Notes under the pieces: model-generated
What the model was told of the DNA's origin: nothing
What the model saw: only the letters and a program-made list of their open reading frames with translations
The model's database searches: none
Program-made: the position numbers and the translations under genes
Shown here: positions 1-9,422 of the stretch, in pieces
How the letters are laid out: every line of letters starts with the position of its first letter
Position numbering within the stretch: position 1 is the stretch's first letter
Assembly: GCA_003427395.1 (NCBI GenBank)
Contig: BFEA01000543.1
Location: 772,886 to 802,250 of the forward strand
Reading direction: 5' to 3'
Length of the DNA: 29,365 bases
DNA from: Chara braunii
Lineage: Eukaryota; Streptophyta; Charophyceae; Charales; Characeae

Positions 1-125
1 AAAAAAAAAAAAAAATCCATTTCAAAGGCGAGGAGAGCGCGTTGACCAGATGGCAGGTGTTGAAGAGGTTAGTTTTTTTTTTTTCTCTCGCCATTAAACG
101 CCCTTTCTCGTGCCATTCTCGCGCC

Positions 126-245
126 ATTCTCGGCCTTTTGGCTAACTAAGATCAAGTGCACTGTATCTGTTCTGATCAGTTTAATATCTGATCAGTGGTC
201 CATCGGACCACACTAATAAAAAAAGAAAACAAAAAAAAAAATGCC
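126..245 (+). pseudogene. U2 snRNA 5' fragment with A-rich tail (retropseudogene)
   Basis: Positions 126-214 match the first ~90 nt of U2 snRNA: CTCGGCCTTTTGGCTAA, then AGATCAAGTG, the stem-loop IIa region (CTGATCAGTTTAATATCTGA) and stem IIb GTGGTCC/GGACCAC. A four-base insertion follows GGCTAA. The branch-point pairing region reads CACTGTA where U2 has GTAGTA. The Sm site and 3' stem-loops are absent, and an A-rich run of about 30 nt follows directly. Truncation plus an A-tail indicates retroposition and not a working gene. Confidence 0.8.
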
Positions 246-469
246 CTTCCGCTCGCCATGACACACCCTTTCCGATGCCGAAGGGAGAGCATCAGAAAGA
301 GCATTAATTGGCGAGAGAAAAGGTAGGTATGGGGAACAGTGCAACATAGCGAGCCACAACGTATTGATGAAAGCACACTGCAAAATCTGGTTTTGATTTT
401 TATTTTTTTTTTCCGATTTCCGAGTACGTTAAACTTTTAACAACTGTGTCTTGCGCTTCCGTCTTAAAG

Positions 470-530
470 GGGTTGGCCCCTAACCTCATTGTATCCATCT
501 GATTGAACCCAGAATTTGAACCCCTTCATT
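470..530 (-). mobile_element. tRNA-derived SINE fragment
   Basis: The string ATCCATCTGATTGAACCCAGAATTTGAACCCC resembles the body and B-box region of the SINE copies at 19.2 and 27.1 kb, which share CATCTGATT, CATCTGGATTT and TTGAA.TC. Only this part is recognisable. Adjacent sequence contains repeated self-complementary AAGGGG/CCCCTTT pieces. Confidence 0.4.
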
Positions 531-592
531 AGACAAAAAAGGGGCAAATCCCCTTTAATAGACAAAAAAGGGGCCAACCCCTTTATTAAACA
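530..592. repeat. Short repeat of GACAAAAAAGGGGC with self-complementary CCCCTTTA
   Basis: Two copies of TAGACAAAAAAGGGGC, each followed by A-rich or CCAA sequence and CCCCTTTA, make small potential hairpins (AAGGGG with CCCCTTT). A related AAGGGGTTGGCCCC lies at about 468. Confidence 0.7.
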
Positions 593-683
593 AGTTGCGT
601 TCCAGGAGACACGCAGTATATTGCACCGTCTTATGAAGCACATCATCCAGCCACGTCAACTGTGTGACACATCGCTTCTTCAT

Positions 684-760
684 CCGGATTTGAACCCATG
701 ACCCGTCTCTTACAAGTCTTAACGGTCATATTCCAAGCATACCCACACAGAGGTGGCATA
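684..760 (-). other. tRNA-like (Thr-UGU-like) SINE head
   Basis: The minus strand contains ACTTGTAA, a Thr anticodon-loop-like string, then GAGACGGGTCATGGGTTCAAATCC, whose last 11 bases match the internal B-box consensus. The upstream A-box side (GGGTATGCTTGGAATATG) is poor and stems do not close, so it is a tRNA-derived repeat, not a gene. Confidence 0.4.
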
Positions 761-769
761 GCAGCAAAA

Positions 770-1480
770 TCTGCAAAATTTGCAATCCCGCTTTTGGCGA
801 AGTACTACCCCGCCCGGTTACACAATGGGAGGAAATAAAAATGAACAGTGTGACTTCCCTCCAATTGCTGAAATGCTACCTCGCGTGGTCACACCGCGCG
901 AGGCCCAAATAATTTTTTTTTTGTGTCCTCTGCCTTGGAGCAATTGATAGACACGCCGAAATTTCCTTGCACAAAATCCCAAACTGAAAAAAAAAAAAAA
1001 AAAAAAAACAATTTGCTACCACCTCCAGAGGTGGTAGCAAAATGCCCTTTACTCAGTTCACTATGGCTTGCCAGGCCGCTGGCACTCGCAACCCGGTTGC
1101 TACTTTCCGCCCCTCGTGCAACTGGCCCAACCATAAAGTATTTGTGATTTTGCAATGAAAGGGCCCTAGTGTGAGGAGCGTGCCCTTAGCGGGGATTATA
1201 ACTGGTTGACACATTCCTTCTTCGTCGAAAAGAAGGCAAAATGGAAAATCAACAACAAGCATGAGTTTTCTCTCTCCACCTATAGCTTCCAATGACCCGT
1301 CGACCATCATCGTACATCCTGCTACTTCTTACATGGCCCTATCCACCCCACCGCCAATTTGCAAAAGATCCATCTCATGACCTGGGGCCTGCAATCTCTT
1401 CCAGGTCAAGGCCGGCGCAATTTTGTCAGATGCCCCCAAGGTTCGACTGCGAGTCGATGCCGGCCCCTTACAGGGGCAAA
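770..1480. other. Intergenic, no gene recognised
   Basis: This stretch holds an A run of about 23 at 987-1009 and short open frames without domain signatures. I see no coding or RNA gene. Confidence 0.6.
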
Positions 1481-1486
1481 GATCCG

Positions 1487-1788
1487 TCAATGGCAGGCAC
1501 AACGGTACCACAACCCATGACGTTCACGGAGCGTATACAGCTCAGCTCAGCTCAGCTTGAAAAACAATTGCTGGGCCTGCCGGGAGGTGAGCTGACATTA
1601 GTTCACGGGGTGCAAGAGCTGAAGGCCTAGGGGCACGGCATTCATCAATGGCAGGCACAACGGTACCACAACCGATGACGTTCACGGAGCGTACACAGCT
1701 CAGCTTCAAAAAAAATTGCCGGGGCTACGGGTAGGGGTGCTGACGTTGGTTCAAGGGGTACAAGAGCTGAAGGCCTAGGGGCACGGCA
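1487..1788. repeat. 158-bp tandem duplication
   Basis: Two copies share TCAATGGCAGGCACAACGGT at the start and GAGCTGAAGGCCTAGGGGCA at the end, with moderate divergence and a short CAGCT expansion (CTCAGCTCAGCTCAGC) in the first copy. Confidence 0.92.
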
Positions 1789-2453
1789 AAATTTCTGTGA
1801 GGAGCCTGCTGCTGAGTCATCGACATCAGAAATGCGCGCCGCAAATTTCGTAAATTACAAGGGCAGCACACAAAATCACTGCAAGTAGAGAAAGGAGGGG
1901 TGTTATTGTTACCCCGCCAGTTTTAGCACCATACATTGGCGCGAAATGGGGGGCATTTTCTCACATGCGCCGAAACTTTCGGGACTCGGGCTCCGAAGCA
2001 ACAAGGCTGGCGGCGTCAGCAAAAACGGGGCCGCGTTGGTTCGTTTTTCCCTGGCATGCAGGCCACTCACTCCGAGGGCTGGACGAAAGCGCCTCAGAAG
2101 TGCTGGCGGTTTAAACCCGTCCAGCTTGCAGCGCAGAAGTTGGATTTCCTACCTAAGGGCACTCACTGTATGTGGACAAGTCCTGCCAGAATGAGTTTCG
2201 CACGATATGCACACAAAGCTAGCATCCCCCCCTTTGTGGACTGGGTAGAAATGACGATCGCCCCATTCCATAGATAATCCACCGACAATAAGAGAGACGA
2301 ACCCCTACGCAAGGCACCCGCCCCCTTGTGTCAGCTGGCTGCTTAAAACTCAAGATTAGAGTGTGAAGGAGGGGGGGGAAGACGCCAGTCATTTGATAGA
2401 GAAATGAAGGATGATGCGCGAGGTGGTTAACCGGCCATGAATGTAAATACACA

Positions 2454-2625
2454 TGATTCAATGTCACCTATTTTTTTTTTTTTTCTTTTCTTTTTCAGCA
2501 ATATATTTGGCTCTCCACACTCCATCCAGTTTGAACTTTGAAGGCGTCCAGACGGATGTCATGACCTTTCCCATTTGTCATTACCAACCAGGACACCCAA
2601 CAGCAAAGTGTGATTCAATGTCACC
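2454..2625 (-). mobile_element. Short retro-insertion with poly(A) and 15-bp target-site duplication
   Basis: The 15-mer TGATTCAATGTCACC occurs at 2454-2468 and again at 2611-2625. Between them lies about 142 bp which, read on the minus strand, ends in an A-rich tail (GAAAAAGAAAAG then a long A run) directly before the second duplication. This is the classic product of target-primed reverse transcription. The body is not a recognised SNE or snRNA; its last ~95 nt contain a short frame ending TATTGCTGA just before the A tail, so it could be the 3' end of a retroposed mRNA. Confidence 0.8.
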
Positions 2626-2660
2626 CAGACGGTTTCGTAGGACTTTCACAGACTCATCAG
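2626..2660 (-). ncRNA. Hammerhead-ribozyme-like core, degenerate copy
   Basis: The minus strand reads CTGATGAGTC, a ~13-nt interval, then CTACGAAAC. These are the two invariant strands of the hammerhead catalytic core (CUGANGA and GAAA). Stem II has decayed relative to the copy near 23.38 kb, with mismatches inside GTCTG/CCTAC. The flanks are homologous to that copy (TTTCAC.GACTC.TCAGGAGG on the plus strand). Helices I and III cannot be drawn convincingly, so activity is doubtful. Confidence 0.45.
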
Positions 2661-2748
2661 GAGGTCGAACCCATATAAAGGGCTTTCAGATACTGAATGC
2701 CAAAGTGCCAAACCCAACGCTGCTTGCACAGAAAGTGACGAGTCGTTG

Positions 2749-2854
2749 CAATAAAACCCAGGGTAGTCACGTAAATAGAAACAGTGATGCCGAACGAGTG
2801 CCAATAAAACCTATGGTAGTTACGTAAATAGAAACTGTGATGCCGAACGAGTGC
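2749..2854. repeat. 53-bp tandem duplication
   Basis: Two adjacent units start CAATAAAACC and end GATGCCGAACGAGTGC, with about five differences. They lie beside the degenerate hammerhead-like core. Confidence 0.92.
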
Positions 2855-2935
2855 CAGCCTGAAGTGCAATGGGAATCCTATTACCTAAATGCTGGACGTT
2901 AAGTTAAATGAGAGATTAATAGCATGCAATGCAGC

Positions 2936-3020
2936 GAGATCCGAACCAGCCTGTCCCCCGAACCTGTGCATTTAGCCAATCCCGACTTGCCAAACCTCGA
3001 TAACCGTTGGACCAAAGCCC
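2936..3020 (-). other. Weak tRNA-like repeat
   Basis: The minus strand has TTTGGTCCAACGGTTATCGAGG, resembling a D-arm/A-box, and GGCTGGTTCGGATCTCG, resembling a B-box. Spacing and stems are irregular. Possibly an old SINE. Confidence 0.25.
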
Positions 3021-3590
3021 TTGCGGTCACACTCTGCTATCCGACAGCAGCAGTAGCTGCCCACAGTTGTGTTTTGTAGCTGTTGCCCAGGACCGCCTAC
3101 CTCCTGGCTGCTCCCATACCACCTCTCCACACTGTACAGGCAGGCGATGGCGATAGAGCGAGTTCAAACTCCTGCCTAGCGGCATCAGGAATAGTGAGAG
3201 CCCTAACTTGTGCCTAGAGTCAGGCATCAGGGTGACATTAATCCGAGCGATGTTTTCCCTGGAGTTTGTCAAACCTGCCTCCCCTGGTTACAATCTTGTA
3301 CTTGGCCTTTCCTGCGGAAATGCAGACTTTCTGCCAAAAAACTTCGGGTTAGTTAATTCTGGGCCTCTCCTCCGCACCACTCCGTGACACCAAGGAAGTG
3401 CAAAATGAGAATGAATCTTCCACTAAAACATGGCGAGTAATGTCACCCATAATTTTTGTCTCTTCTGCATTTCCTGACTGGTGTGGCGAGGCCTGCTATC
3501 TACCGTCTGCCAAAGAGGCAGAGCAGCCGTGCCACCATCCACGTTGGTCTTTGGACTTGTTTCGCTTCAACCCACCCGTAGCTAACACTC
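3020..3590. other. Intergenic, no gene recognised
   Basis: Only short frames with no recognisable domain occur here. Confidence 0.6.
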
Positions 3591-3593
3591 TTC

Positions 3594-3772
3594 TGTGGCA
3601 TCTCTGACATTCTTTCCTCTTCTGTCATCCTTGCGCAGCGACCATGCCAACCACCTGTATCTCACACCCTTATGTGGCAGCTCTGACATTCTTTCCTTTT
3701 CAGTCATCCTTGCGAAGCGACCATGCCAATCATCTCTATATCGTTCCAATTCTGACGGGCGTTCCGAGCAAC
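3594..3772 (-). pseudogene. Two tandem degenerate U6 snRNA-like copies, 79-bp period
   Basis: Two direct units begin TGTGGCA.CTCTGACATTC at 3594 and 3673. Read on the minus strand, each contains U6-like sequence. Unit 2 keeps ATTGGAACGATATAGAGATGA, GGCATGG and CGCAAGGATGAC. Unit 1 keeps GATACAGGTGGTTGGCATGG and GCGCAAGGATGAC. The ACAGAGA box and neighbouring bases are mutated, and the sequence after GATGAC is unrelated to U6. The locus therefore amplified as a 79-bp unit after inserting. Confidence 0.65.
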
Positions 3773-4338
3773 TTCTCTGACAGTTCTTCTGACAGTTCTT
3801 CTGACAATTTTTCAGTTATGATACTTACGATATACGATACTTATAATTTTAAAATGAATCTAATCACACACACAGTGGGCCCGTAGTATTCATTGACAAC
3901 ACATTGCTCGGATATTGGTGGTTGCAACAGCTCCTGTTTAACCGTCGAAGCCCACGCCTACGGGCTATAGCCGCTATACCCATTAAGGTCGAAGTCCATT
4001 TTTTTTTATGTGCACGACTGCACGTTAGATTCATAGCATCAATCAGCATCCCATATCTTTTGGTTACTCGTACTCTTCAGCTGCATCGATCTAGATATGG
4101 ACTATTATTATATTATGGAGGCTTTTGCGGCTCGTTGCATAACACGGTTGAAGCCTGACCCTGACCCTCTCTCTGTACACTCTTACAAAATCTGGCATCT
4201 TTGACACTGTATGCTAATCTGCATCGAACGGTTCACAGACATCCTCGTACTGCAATACCCAAAAAGTTGCAACAACACTTTTTGGTTCCAAACCTGGACC
4301 TCACTCCACAGGACACGGCAGCTAACCTCCCTTCCCTT

Positions 4339-4342
<4 letters not shown>

Positions 4343-4396
<54 letters not shown>
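4343..4396. repeat. (CT)n microsatellite
   Basis: An unbroken CT dinucleotide run of about 27 units. Confidence 0.98.
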
Positions 4397-4399
<3 letters not shown>

Positions 4400-5000
4400 G
4401 TTGAGATTCTCTCTTCTATTGTACGTATATATGCATCATTTGAACGCTGCAGTGACCTATGGAGTCTGCTGCAATATTGGTCCTACTCATTCCTCGTCGT
4501 CATACTTGTTGTTTCGTTTGGGTCCGCCGCAAATTTTGCTTCACGACTCTAACTTGTACCCGTTAGTGTTCTGACGGCACATCGGGAGTTCGATCGTCGT
4601 GTCAAATTTAATCAGTTTCATGCAACTTGCATTTTCTGTGGCTACCCTGCTCATCTGACGTAGGCAGTGTACGTTTGGATCAGCAAAACTTGCTGTCAAA
4701 TTTCTGAAATGACACTGTGAGGCACAAAACCTCTCTTCTTTTTGTTCCCTTGCAGGGCGGGGATGTGGATGTCCGTAAGAGAGGCTGGACGCACCGTGTT
4801 CAGCCCGCCATGTCAGCACCACAATGGACTCACCACCCAACAGAGGGAAACTCAATGCAACCTCAACCCCACACCACACCCCGGGCAGGTATTGACTGAG
4901 ACCCGTTCTTCTTTATCGACAGAACGTCTTCCGTCTTTTTACTTTTCACAAACAGGACAATGTAATCGCTACAACCTTCTGTTAAAATTAACATCCAATC
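4397..5000. other. Intergenic, no gene recognised
   Basis: Unique-looking sequence between the CT run and the U6 fragment. Short frames only. Confidence 0.55.
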
Positions 5001-5059
5001 CTCCGGGACATCCATAAAAATTGGAACGATATCGAGAAGATTAGCACCAAAAAAAAAAA
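5001..5059 (+). pseudogene. U6 snRNA 5' fragment with poly(A) tail
   Basis: The sequence GGGACATCC.ATAAAAATTGGAACGATA, then GAGAAGATTAGCA, matches the U6 5' half through the ACAGAGA region, with ACAGAGA changed to TCGAGA. It stops two bases beyond the AGCA and runs directly into 11 A residues. There is no U6 3' stem or T-run terminator. This is the expected form of a truncated, polyadenylated U6 retrocopy. Confidence 0.75.
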
Positions 5060-5260
5060 GAAATCCATTCTGGGCCTCGCTGCGCTACTCTCCAGAGTCT
5101 GCACACATGCACAAGAAACAAAAAAAAAAATGCCGTTGTATCTTTCTATGGTATAGTGGAAGATTCATTCACATTTTGCTCATCTAGTGCGCAGTGGAGC
5201 GAGGCCCACCCGGCTGCGCACAAACTAGGGGAAGCCAACCTAACACAGGGCTGTTGTTCT

Positions 5261-5606
5261 GTAGACAGGTTCGAACTCTAGTTGGCTTAAAAAGAATTTA
5301 CAATCAAATCCCCCACCCAAATACCCAAATACCCAACTACAGACGTACGTACTTGCAGTCCCAGGGCAATCAATGATGGCAGCCCTTCTGATGTATAGTG
5401 GGACGCTGGACCCACTTTCCAGCAGGTGCTGCGCCCCACCAATAGACCGGAGCACCCAGGACTCTTGCTAGGAGGGAGTGCTCGTAGCCTCGCACCACCT
5501 CTCCTAGCAAGGACACTGGTTTTCGAAAAAAACAAAGAAACAAAAACGTACTTGCAGTCCCTCCGCCACCATTGTTCCGTAGACGGGTTCGAACTCTAGT
5601 TGGCTT
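5261..5606. repeat. Dispersed 28-bp repeat pair and short inverted repeat
   Basis: GTAGAC.GGTTCGAACTCTAG followed by TTGGCTT occurs at 5261-5288 and 5579-5606 with one mismatch. Its GGTTCGAACTC core looks like a tRNA B-box. CGTACTTGCAGTCC also occurs twice (about 5349 and 5548). Between them, CTTGCTAGGAGG and CCTCTCCTAGCAAG form a hairpin at about 5463-5514. Confidence 0.7.
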
Positions 5607-5609
5607 CAA

Positions 5610-6100
5610 CAGAAGGCGGTCCTATGTTCTCCATGTGCCCGAGGACGCTGCTGCTCTATGCGCTTTACTGAGAACACACACCCAGAGAAGCAGGCTAATC
5701 CATTCTCACAGCAAGCCTAATAGATAGAAGAGACTAAGGTTCCGGTGGCCTTGGGGCGGCCTATCTTCCAGCTTAAAGCACCCGTACACCACACATCAGC
5801 CCGCGGGTGTCAGCACGAAACCCGCACCACTTCGAAGGCCGCCTTTTTTTTTCCAACAGCATCCCACGCAGCGCGGCCCCTCCGAGTTTTGCTTGTGCCG
5901 ACAAAAACCGCAAGCAGCAAGGCTGGCACCGTGTACTTGCGGTTTAACAGCCTTTTTTCTGTTGGAGCAATCTGCCTCGGTCACCGTCCACGGCCGCTGC
6001 TAACTTCCTTAAAACTTTTTTTTTTTGTTTTGTTTCTCCATATACTTAGGAGAAGTTAGGACTCATTTGCAACAAACTAACTTGGTCTGTGAGCTCATGG
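5610..6100. other. Intergenic, no gene recognised
   Basis: Only short frames with no family signature; two T-rich runs near 5845 and 6017. Confidence 0.55.
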
Positions 6101-6106
6101 ACAAGA

Positions 6107-6193
6107 AGATCGAAACTCTCACCGACCCCGCGACAAGATCAAAACTGTCACCGACCCCGCGACAAGATCGACACTGTCATCGACCCCGCGACA
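6107..6193. repeat. 29-bp tandem repeat, three units
   Basis: The unit GATC.AAACT.TCACCGACCC followed by CGCGACAA repeats with a 29-bp period, so it shifts frame every unit and is unlikely to be coding. Confidence 0.9.
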
Positions 6194-6842
6194 AAAGTGT
6201 TACAATCTCATACATGCCCCCCAGGTGGTGTGTCAGGGTTCGAACTCAACACCATGAGGTGTCGGAGTTCGAACTCGGACTGCGACAAGTGCAGCAACGC
6301 AGAACGCTCAAACCACCAGACCGCCACACTCCGCTGTTCTGCACTTATGCTCACCATCCTCCCCTTCCGAGAGGAGTCGAACGGAATCGAGAAGAGGGAA
6401 AAAGGGCGCCGTAAGCCCGCTCCCATAGGTCATAAGCTCTCAATAACAGAGTGGAAAGGACATGTTCAGAAGGAAAGAAAGGCTAACCACAGTTGATGAT
6501 CTGCTGCACAGCTGTACGCCGCCGACGAAGCAAGTAAGCAGCTGCATGCACAACCAAACCGATGGACCAATTTTACAGTAAAATGTTGCTTTCAAATAAG
6601 TTGAAATAACTCGACCAATAAGATTTATTATGTGATGACGACAAACCATTGGTTCCTTTCGCAATCTTTTTCTTTTTTATCTTTTCCTCTTTTTCTTCAT
6701 TGGCTCCTTTTGCGATCTTGCTGGCGGACAGCAGAGGTGATCTAACTGCTTGTGCTGCGTGCACAGACAACCAATTGACTGATTGCAAAAAAAGTTGTTG
6801 TTGTTTTTTATCGGTTTTTTTTTTTTTTTTTTTTAATTAAAT

Positions 6843-7037
6843 ACCCATATTGAATTTTAGGTGCTCAGATCTGTGTTATATAAGCTAATGATGCCTTAGG
6901 GCTGGGTGCAGATTTTATTTATTCATTGATTTATTTATTTATTTTTACCCATATTGGATCTGACGAGTCGGGGGGCGTTGGAAGCCAGATATGTGTGGTA
7001 TAAGCCAATGCCTTTGCCAATAGGACTGGGTGCAGAT
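6843..7037. repeat. Two diverged copies of a ~75-95-bp repeat
   Basis: Both copies begin TACCCATATTG and end GGGCTGGGTGCAGAT or GGACTGGGTGCAGAT, and share CAGATNTGTG and TATAAGC.AATG. A TTTATT-rich run (about 6914-6945) separates them. They lie just beyond the 3' end of the kelch gene. Confidence 0.65.
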
Positions 7038-7185
7038 AACTCAAGAAAAACGCTTGTGCGATGAAGAAAAATCACTGTTTTTTTTTTGTTGTTGTTTTTC
7101 GCACGCTTACACATGGCCTCAGCAGTCGTTTACTGCTTGCGTAGTGATGTAGCCGCACCACTAAAGATCAAACAACGCAGCTATA

Positions 7186-7191
7186 TTTATT
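7186..7191 (-). promoter_or_regulatory. AATAAA near the kelch gene stop codon (candidate poly(A) signal)
   Basis: A minus-strand AATAAA lies 5 nt past the TAA stop of the kelch gene. An A-rich stretch of about 20 nt (plus-strand T run, about 7078-7099) lies roughly 100 nt downstream on the minus strand. The hexamer is very close to the stop and may be fortuitous. Confidence 0.35.
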
Positions 7192-7196
7192 AGTTA

Positions 7197-9422
7197 TTAG
7201 CGTCTGGCTTTGCTCTTTGCCTTCAAGGCCGCGGACGCCTTTGCCGCCTCCTCTTCTTCAGCCTTCTGTTGCGCCTCTAGTTTCTCCAACTCATCGAGAA
7301 CAGGCCTCAATTCCTTGTACCGTGCCTCCGCCAACTCGAAACCATCTCTTCTCAATTCTTTGCCCATGCGTTGAGTCTGATCGTATGCTTGCAGCTGCCA
7401 ATACTTCGCGGTTCGGATAAAGAACTCTCGCAGAGTTTCGCCCGCCTGTGGAGTTCTTTCAATATCCCCAAGCCCAAGCTCAGCCCTCAACCGTTCAATC
7501 TCCTTCACCCGCTCCTTCCTTGCCATACCACCGCCAATCACCCGCAAAGTTGCTGCTGCAGATTCTGCAGCTGTGAGCGGAGTATCGTTCGCCGCGGATT
7601 CACTTCTGCTGATGCCGACCTCCTCACCATCTTCTTCCTCCGATTCCTCGTTGTCGCTTCTTCCCTCGTCATCCTCGTCTTCATCGTCCTCGTCATCGCT
7701 GGGTTCTAACCATTCTGGCTTCGTTCCCTCTATCACGCAATTCCATTCGTCCAGCTTATTCAGATCAAGCGAATACAGGTCATCCAGAGTCACCTCCCTC
7801 TCCCCTACCTCCATCACCCCACCATACAGTAGCAGCGTGTTCGCTCTGACCACAAGAGAGGCATTTATCCTCCCGCACGGAGCCATTAGCGATGGCGATT
7901 CAGAAGCAGCAACAGTACTGGAAGTAGGGGGAGGAATGTGAGGAGCCTTCCTCTCACCTTCAACCCCCAACTCAGCGTCCTTGCCCAACTGTTGTGCTGC
8001 CGCATGGTCCCCTCCGTTGAGTCCGTTCCTATCTTCAAGACTCAGCATCTTAGACTTTCTCTCAAGCTCTGTTTCTGCAGCGTCCGCAGGCTTCACGCCT
8101 TTCGTTGAATGGTCATCATTGGTTTCTCCTTCCTCATCCATGATGTCGCTCTTTTCCTCTTCCCCCCCATTCACAGCACTTGTTCCCACCACCTCTATCT
8201 GATTGTCGTCATCATCCTCTTGTTGTTCCTCCTGCTCCTCCTGCTCCTCCTGCTCCTCCTGCTCCTGCTGCTGCTCCTCCTGCTCCTGCTGCTGCTCCTC
8301 CTCCTCCTCTTCCCATTGCCTTGCTTGCTTCCGTTGCGGTGCCGCAGGTGCTGCTTTGGCGCCACGAACCTTCGGTGCCTTCGGCTTCCGCAGGGCGAAG
8401 GGATACCATCGCCGATTGTCCATTTGAAATGCATACATGTCGTTAAGGAAGGTGCTCCTCAGGTCATCATTCTCATCTTCCACATCCACGACTCCGCCGA
8501 AAAGAATGGCCCTCTTCTTATGAACACACATCGAGAAGCCTGCTCTCGGCCCAGGCGGAGATCCCGCTTTCTTAACCTTGCTCCACTCGAAGGTACGGGG
8601 ATCGAGCCTCCACATGTCGGCATGCACTACTCCCTTCGATTCTTGGTCCTTGTAATAACCTCCATACAAAAACACTTCGTCCTGGTGGACAAACATTTGA
8701 AACGCGCTGCGAGGAGAAGGCCACATCGCACCGAGCTTTGGTTGAATGTGAATCCACTTGCAGTCGTCAAGATCGAAAACATGTAAATCATTGTAGTACC
8801 TCACTTCGCGCAGGGTATCGTAAAAGCCTCCAAACAGAATGAGCTTATGCTTGTACAAAACCATCCGATGTCCCGAACGAGGGCTGGGGCAGTTCTTCAG
8901 CTGAAGCTGCTCCCAGACGTTCGATGTAAGATCCAACCGCCACAAATCCTTGTAGTGATGAAAGCGCTCCTGGTTGGGTGACGTGAATTCGCCGCCGAAA
9001 ATAAAGAGGCAGTTCCTCCAAGCCACCGCTTGGTGCGCACTTCGCGGAGGGGGGCTGTTCGGGCTTGACACCAGTTTCCACTCCTGCTTGTCAATGGCAT
9101 ATCGATATAAATCACCATAGACGAACGTCTTGCTCCCATTATAAAACTCGCCACCGAAAACAATCACCTCCGTGTCCTTCTGCGGATTCACTGTGACCGA
9201 GCAGTTGCATCTCGGCGACGGCGCCGGGACATTCTCTTCGATATGCACCGCAACCTTCTTCTCATCCTCAGCCTTGATCTTTGCTAGAATCGCATCGATG
9301 TCATCTTCTTCATCTGCCGCCACTTTCTCTTTCTCTCGCCGAGCACGCTTCTCTGCTGCCTTGGCCGTTTTCCGCTCAGTTTTGTCTTTACCTCTCTTCG
9401 GTTTGTCCTTCTTCTTGCCCAT
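7197..9422 (-). CDS. KLHDC4: KLHDC4/Kel3-type kelch-repeat protein, single exon, 741 aa
   Basis: This is an uninterrupted frame ending in TAA. A GTG lies two codons upstream of the first ATG; I place the start at the ATG (MGKKKDKPK). The basic lysine-rich N-terminus (residues 1-36) is followed by an acidic DDIDAIL segment (40-46) and then the family signature HIEENVPAPSPR (60-71). Kelch blades cover about residues 72-345, with GG doublets in VFGGEF, IFGGEF, LFGGFY, LYGGYY and LFGGVV. One further blade (LLLYGGVMEVGE) lies after a long acidic/glutamine insert (about 370-520). The C-terminal block, with FFIRTAKYWQLQAY and LRRDGFELAEARYKELRP, matches the conserved tail of plant homologues as I recall them, so this is an orthologue and not just any kelch protein. 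The family is eukaryote-wide and its molecular role is poorly defined; it probably acts as a protein-binding scaffold. Oddities are the lack of introns and the Q/E insert encoded by an in-frame CTCCTG repeat. Confidence 0.93.
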   Translation of the reverse strand: MGKKKDKPKRGKDKTERKTAKAAEKRARREKEKVAADEEDDIDAILAKIKAEDEKKVAVHIEENVPAPSPRCNCSVTVNPQKDTEVIVFGGEFYNGSKTFVYGDLYRYAIDKQEWKLVSSPNSPPPRSAHQAVAWRNCLFIFGGEFTSPNQERFHHYKDLWRLDLTSNVWEQLQLKNCPSPRSGHRMVLYKHKLILFGGFYDTLREVRYYNDLHVFDLDDCKWIHIQPKLGAMWPSPRSAFQMFVHQDEVFLYGGYYKDQESKGVVHADMWRLDPRTFEWSKVKKAGSPPGPRAGFSMCVHKKRAILFGGVVDVEDENDDLRSTFLNDMYAFQMDNRRWYPFALRKPKAPKVRGAKAAPAAPQRKQARQWEEEEEEQQQEQEEQQQEQEEQEEQEEQEEQQEDDDDNQIEVVGTSAVNGGEEEKSDIMDEEGETNDDHSTKGVKPADAAETELERKSKMLSLEDRNGLNGGDHAAAQQLGKDAELGVEGERKAPHIPPPTSSTVAASESPSLMAPCGRINASLVVRANTLLLYGGVMEVGEREVTLDDLYSLDLNKLDEWNCVIEGTKPEWLEPSDDEDDEDEDDEGRSDNEESEEEDGEEVGISRSESAANDTPLTAAESAAATLRVIGGGMARKERVKEIERLRAELGLGDIERTPQAGETLREFFIRTAKYWQLQAYDQTQRMGKELRRDGFELAEARYKELRPVLDELEKLEAQQKAEEEEAAKASAALKAKSKARR
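8222..8314 (-). repeat. In-gene CTCCTG/CTC repeat coding Glu/Gln tract
   Basis: Within the kelch gene the plus strand reads as imperfect CTCCTG, CTGCTG and CTC units. Read on the minus strand in frame this gives alternating EEQ/QQQE/EEE codons, residues about 370-403 of the protein, followed by DDDD. The tract sits between the last blade of the main kelch block and the isolated C-terminal blade, so it is probably a length-variable surface linker. Confidence 0.9.

Noticed and set aside
684-760. Functional tRNA-Thr gene
   Set aside because: The anticodon loop and B-box look right, but the anticodon and acceptor stems do not close and the A-box is poor.
8109-8786. 225-aa plus-strand frame with long Leu run
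   Set aside because: It is the antisense shadow of the kelch gene; the Leu run is the complement of the Glu/Gln repeat.
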